This document shows positions 6,555 to 8,981 of a stretch of DNA of 8,981 nt, piece by piece. Under the pieces are notes generated by a model. The model saw only the letters and a program-made list of their open reading frames with translations. It was not told the origin of the DNA and ran no database searches. The position numbers were made by a program, and so were the translations under genes. The stretch is from Chloroflexota bacterium (GTDB taxonomy: Bacteria > Chloroflexota > Dormibacteria > Dormibacterales > Dormibacteraceae), in contig VBGV01000171.1 of NCBI GenBank assembly GCA_005880755.1, positions 1 to 8,981 of the forward strand, written 5' to 3'. The stretch's first letter is position 1, and the number at the start of each line of letters is the position of its first letter.

Positions 6555-6560
6555 TAGAGT
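6555..6560 (+). promoter_or_regulatory. Possible -10 box of the MerR-menF operon (leaderless)
   Basis: TAGAGT matches four of six bases of the -10 consensus and ends 8 bases before the ATG at 6569, so the transcript would begin at or next to the start codon. No Shine-Dalgarno precedes this ATG, in line with a leaderless message. A matching -35 box is not obvious. Confidence 0.35.
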
Positions 6561-6577
6561 AAGTACTCATGGAGTAC
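6557..6577. promoter_or_regulatory. Clustered GAGTA inverted repeats over the MerR start, candidate operator
   Basis: Three copies of one pentamer alternate in orientation: GAGTA at 6557-6561, TACTC at 6564-6568 and GAGTA at 6572-6576. The last two extend to a perfect inverted repeat GTACTC / GAGTAC with the ATG as the 3-base spacer, and the first two form another with a 2-base spacer. They overlap the candidate -10 box and the start codon, a place where a bound dimer would block transcription. Binding by the MerR protein itself is inferred from position. Confidence 0.45.
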
Positions 6578-7264
6578 CGGATCGAACAGTTGGCCCGGGC
6601 CGCCGGCGTGGCCGTGGACACGATCCGCTTCTACCAGGGCAAGGGCTTGCTCGACTCACCGCGCCGGGAGGGTCGCGTGACCTGGTACGGCGAGGCCCAC
6701 GTCGAGAGGCTGAAGAGGATCAAGGAGCTCCAGCAGCAGGGCTTCACGCTGACGGTGATCCAGCGCTTTCTCGCAGGCGAGCTCGAGGCCTCGGACGAGG
6801 CGCTCGTCGCAGCCGTCACCCGGCCCGCCGCGCCCCAGACGCTGACCCTGGGCGAGCTGGCGGAGCGGAGCGGGGTCGCGGAGCCGCTCCTGCGCAGCCT
6901 CCAGCAAGCGGGCCTGCTGGTCCCGATCGAAGGCGGGGACGAGCCGCTCTACCCGGCCGACGACCTCGAGGCGATCGCCGCAGGCATGAAGCTGATCGCC
7001 GCCGGGGTGCCGATCGGATCTCTCATCGAGCTCGGCAAGGAGCACGCGGCCGCGGTCGACCGCACGGCGCGCCAGGCAGTCGACCTGTTCGACCACTACG
7101 TGCGCGAGCGCATCCAGGCCGAGGGCGGTGAGACCGAGGCCGCGGAGCGGAAGCTGCTGCAGACGTTCAACGACCTGCTCGAGGCCAGCGGGACGCTGGT
7201 CCGCCACCACTTCGAGCGCACCCTCCTCCGCGCAGCACGGGAGCACATCGAGAAGCGCGGATGA
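6569..7264 (+). CDS. MerR-family transcriptional regulator with a second HTH-like segment
   Basis: This 231-residue protein begins with a standard MerR winged-helix domain: YRIEQLARAAGVAVDTIRFY (3-22), the wing around GKGLLDSPRREGRVTWYGE (24-42), and the second helix pair LKRIKELQQQGFTLTVIQRFL (48-68). From about residue 92 a second related segment appears, TLGELAERSGVAEPLLRSLQ (93-112) then QQAGLL, DDLEAIAAGMKLIAAGVPIG, which looks like a degenerate repeat of the same fold. The remainder is helical, ending around HHFERTLLRAAREHIEKRG. There is no cysteine, so it is not a metal sensor of the MerR/CueR type; the effector is unknown. Its stop overlaps the isochorismate synthase start (ATGA), so it probably controls that operon, including itself through the repeats at its start. 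Confidence 0.88.
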   Translation: MEYRIEQLARAAGVAVDTIRFYQGKGLLDSPRREGRVTWYGEAHVERLKRIKELQQQGFTLTVIQRFLAGELEASDEALVAAVTRPAAPQTLTLGELAERSGVAEPLLRSLQQAGLLVPIEGGDEPLYPADDLEAIAAGMKLIAAGVPIGSLIELGKEHAAAVDRTARQAVDLFDHYVRERIQAEGGETEAAERKLLQTFNDLLEASGTLVRHHFERTLLRAAREHIEKRG

Positions 7265-8568
7265 TCACCACAGCGCCCGTCCGCACGTGGGAACTCGATC
7301 GGAATCCCGACCTGGTGGATCTCGTGAGCGCCACCAGAGACGCGGGTCACGAGGTGATGCTGATCGAGCGGCCGATGCCCGACGCCGTCAGCGTGGCAGC
7401 GATCGGGCGCGCCTTCGACATCGTTTCGGCGCCGGGTGGAGTCGCGCTCGAGGATGTCGACGGCAAGACGATCGATTTCGAATCCGGCGACGATCGCGTT
7501 CTCGCCGCATCGCGAATGTGGCGGCGCATGGGCCTGTCCCCCGCGGCGGTGGCGGTCGGAGGCTTTGCCTATAGGCCCGACCGCGACCCCGGCGGCGCAT
7601 GGTCGGGTTTTCCATCGCTCCTTTTTCGCGTCCCCGCACTCGCGGTCATGCGAAGGCGCGGCCGGACGTTCGTCACCGCGGCGGCACCCGACGCGGAATC
7701 GCTCCTCGACCTGTCGGCGCCGGCGATGGGCGCGCCCGCCGCCCGCCACCTCGAGGTGACGCCGATCCGCAACCCGCTCGCGTGGACTGCCGCTGTGGAA
7801 TCTGCCGCGGCCCGGCTCCGCGCCGGTCAGGCGGAGAAGGTCGTCCTCGCGCGCGAGGTGCTGGCCCGCGGCGATGGCGTCGTCTCCGCGGGGATGGTCC
7901 TCCGGGGCCTGCGCGCCGCATATCCGTCGTGCTTCACCTATCTCATCGCAGGCGCCGACGGCACCGCATTCGCCGGTGCGTCGCCGGAGCTGCTGGTCCG
8001 CCGATCGGGCAGTCACGCCTTCGCGCAGCCGATGGCGGGATCGATCGCGCGCGGCGCGACTGACGCGGATGACGAACACCTGGCTCGGCAGCTGACTCAA
8101 AGCGCCAAGGATGCAGTCGAGCACCGCGTTGTCGCGAATTTCGTGGTTGAAGCGCTGCGCCCGTTTGCATCCAAGGTCGAGGCGCGTGAGCCCGAGGTCG
8201 TGCGCTTCACCAACATCCAGCACCTCGCGACGAGCGTCGACGCGCAGCTGAGTCAGCCGGCCGCCGACGTGCTCACGCTTGCGTCGGCGTTGCATCCAAC
8301 GCCCGCCGTCGGCGGCTGGCCGCGCGAGGCGGCGGACGTGCTGATCGACGAGCTCGAGGGCATGGAGCGCGGTTGGTACGCAGGCGCCGTCGGATGGATC
8401 GACGGTCGCGGCGACGGCGAGCTCGCGGTCGCTCTGCGGTGCGGGCTGCTGTGGGAGGATGGCGCGCGGCTCTACGCAGGCGTAGGCGTGATGCCGGACT
8501 CGGATCCGGCTCGCGAGCTCGACGAAACGGAGTTGAAGTTCAAAGCCCTTCTTACTGCGCTGGTCTGA
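7261..8568 (+). CDS. menF: Isochorismate synthase (chorismate-binding family)
   Basis: This 435-residue protein converts chorismate to isochorismate, the entry step to menaquinone or, in some bacteria, catecholate siderophores and salicylate. The conserved C-terminal chorismate-binding domain begins near residue 172: KVVLARE with the likely general base K193, FAGASPELLVRR with E243, PMAGSIARG (257-265), KDAVEHRVV with E287, NIQHLATSV (318-326), LHPTPAVGG with H345, GMERGWYAGAVGWID with E369, and the closing DETELKFKALL with E424. The order and spacing match isochorismate synthases; anthranilate or aminodeoxychorismate synthase components are less likely given the LHPTPAVGG, GMERG and terminal ELKFKALL blocks, but cannot be excluded entirely. 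The N-terminal 160 residues are poorly conserved, as usual. It starts within the MerR stop (ATGA) and ends one base into the next gene. Whether it feeds menaquinone or another product is not shown, since menD and later genes are outside the window. Confidence 0.9.
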   Translation: MITTAPVRTWELDRNPDLVDLVSATRDAGHEVMLIERPMPDAVSVAAIGRAFDIVSAPGGVALEDVDGKTIDFESGDDRVLAASRMWRRMGLSPAAVAVGGFAYRPDRDPGGAWSGFPSLLFRVPALAVMRRRGRTFVTAAAPDAESLLDLSAPAMGAPAARHLEVTPIRNPLAWTAAVESAAARLRAGQAEKVVLAREVLARGDGVVSAGMVLRGLRAAYPSCFTYLIAGADGTAFAGASPELLVRRSGSHAFAQPMAGSIARGATDADDEHLARQLTQSAKDAVEHRVVANFVVEALRPFASKVEAREPEVVRFTNIQHLATSVDAQLSQPAADVLTLASALHPTPAVGGWPREAADVLIDELEGMERGWYAGAVGWIDGRGDGELAVALRCGLLWEDGARLYAGVGVMPDSDPARELDETELKFKALLTALV

Positions 8569-8981
8569 TGGAAACCACGATCCACGGCGCGCGTATCCAT
8601 TACGAGCGGGCCGGTCAAGGTTTTCCTGTGGTGTTGTTGCATGCGGGCACCGCCGACTCGCGAATGTGGGAACCGCAGGCCGGCGCGTTCGCGAAGCACT
8701 TCGACGTGATCCGTCCCGAGGTGCGCGGTTTTGGAAAATCGGAGCTCCCGCGAGTTCGGTGGTCGCCGGTCGCCGACCTTCTTGCGCTGATGGATGAACT
8801 TCACTTGAAGCCGGCACACCTGGTCGGCTGCTCGCTCGGCGCGATGCTCGCCATCGATTTCGCCCTGGAGCACGCCGAACGCATCTCCAAGCTTGTGCTG
8901 GTCGGTCCTGGGATTGGCGGAGCGAACTTCCGCAAGGAGCATCCGGACGTCTTCGCGGAGGTCCGCGCTGCGGAACAGAGC
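8568..8981 (+). CDS. Alpha/beta hydrolase, N-terminal part (cut by right edge)
   Basis: The first 138 residues of an alpha/beta-fold hydrolase are present. VVLLHAG (21-27) is the usual first loop carrying the oxyanion hole, RPEVRGFGKSE (49-59) corresponds to the D-x-RGxGxS region, and HLVGCSLGAM (84-93) is the nucleophile elbow with Ser89 in GCSLG. The acid and histidine of the triad lie beyond the window. There is no signal peptide. The start ATG overlaps the isochorismate synthase stop as TGATG, so the two are coupled. In menaquinone loci a related hydrolase, MenH, removes pyruvate from an intermediate, and the position next to menF allows that role, but the sequence looks like a general hydrolase and nothing seen is specific to MenH. 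Confidence 0.88.
   Translation, partial: METTIHGARIHYERAGQGFPVVLLHAGTADSRMWEPQAGAFAKHFDVIRPEVRGFGKSELPRVRWSPVADLLALMDELHLKPAHLVGCSLGAMLAIDFALEHAERISKLVLVGPGIGGANFRKEHPDVFAEVRAAEQS

Larger units (their letters stand above)
6442..6568. other. Intergenic region with inverted repeats, no gene seen
   Basis: This is the only sizeable gap between plus-strand transcription units. It contains GTATCC (6463-6468) paired at distance with GGATAC (6490-6495), the perfect palindrome at 6533-6542, TCGCGA at 6545-6550 and CGATCG at 6548-6553, and ends in the MerR promoter and repeat cluster. No strong hairpin followed by a T run is present, so a classical terminator for the preceding operon is not evident. 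Confidence 0.45.

Noticed and set aside
7096..8817. Very long minus-strand open frame opposite the MerR end, isochorismate synthase and hydrolase
   Set aside because: The translation is Arg-rich with no domain, and the plus strand over the same bases encodes three well-recognised proteins. Long antisense frames are common in high-GC genes.

Overview
The window is a compact, high-GC bacterial segment with almost no spare DNA. Third codon positions are mostly G or C, ATG, GTG and possibly CTG are used as starts, and neighbouring genes overlap by 1 to 8 bases. The content (response regulators, a DUF5317 membrane protein, an FtsH-type membrane protease, a small transglycosylase, a MerR regulator with a menaquinone-pathway enzyme) fits a free-living Gram-positive-lineage bacterium such as Actinomycetota, Chloroflexota or Dormibacterota. 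That placement is inference; there is no rRNA or other marker to settle it.

Left end (1-1162): a GAF-domain signalling protein runs off the left edge on the minus strand. It is divergent from a stand-alone receiver protein (485-919), and the 30-base gap holds a TATA-like element that could serve both strands. Just downstream, on the minus strand, is a probable 37-residue single-pass membrane protein (924-1037) that is easy to miss because a long plus-strand frame lies across it.

Central block (1163-6441): five plus-strand genes with overlaps or a 6-base gap form a probable operon: a receiver/winged-helix response regulator, an M20D-type metallo-amidohydrolase, a five-helix DUF5317 protein, a 703-residue FtsH-like AAA+ zinc metalloprotease, and a secreted SLT-fold lytic transglycosylase-like protein. 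The last four are a hydrolase, two membrane proteins and a cell-wall enzyme, so the operon looks devoted to the envelope or membrane quality control under two-component signalling.

Right block (6442-8981): after a 127-base intergenic region rich in inverted repeats comes a second overlapping set: a MerR-family regulator with a probable second degenerate HTH, an isochorismate synthase (menaquinone or siderophore branch from chorismate), and an alpha/beta hydrolase cut by the right edge. A GAGTA-type repeat around the MerR start codon suggests autoregulation.

The most unusual items are the FtsH-like protease (four predicted N-terminal helices, a glycine-rich stretch and an insertion of about 45 residues inside the AAA+ domain, with all ATPase and zinc-protease motifs kept), the hidden small membrane protein, and the repeat cluster at the MerR start. 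No tRNA, rRNA, CRISPR array or insertion sequence was seen.
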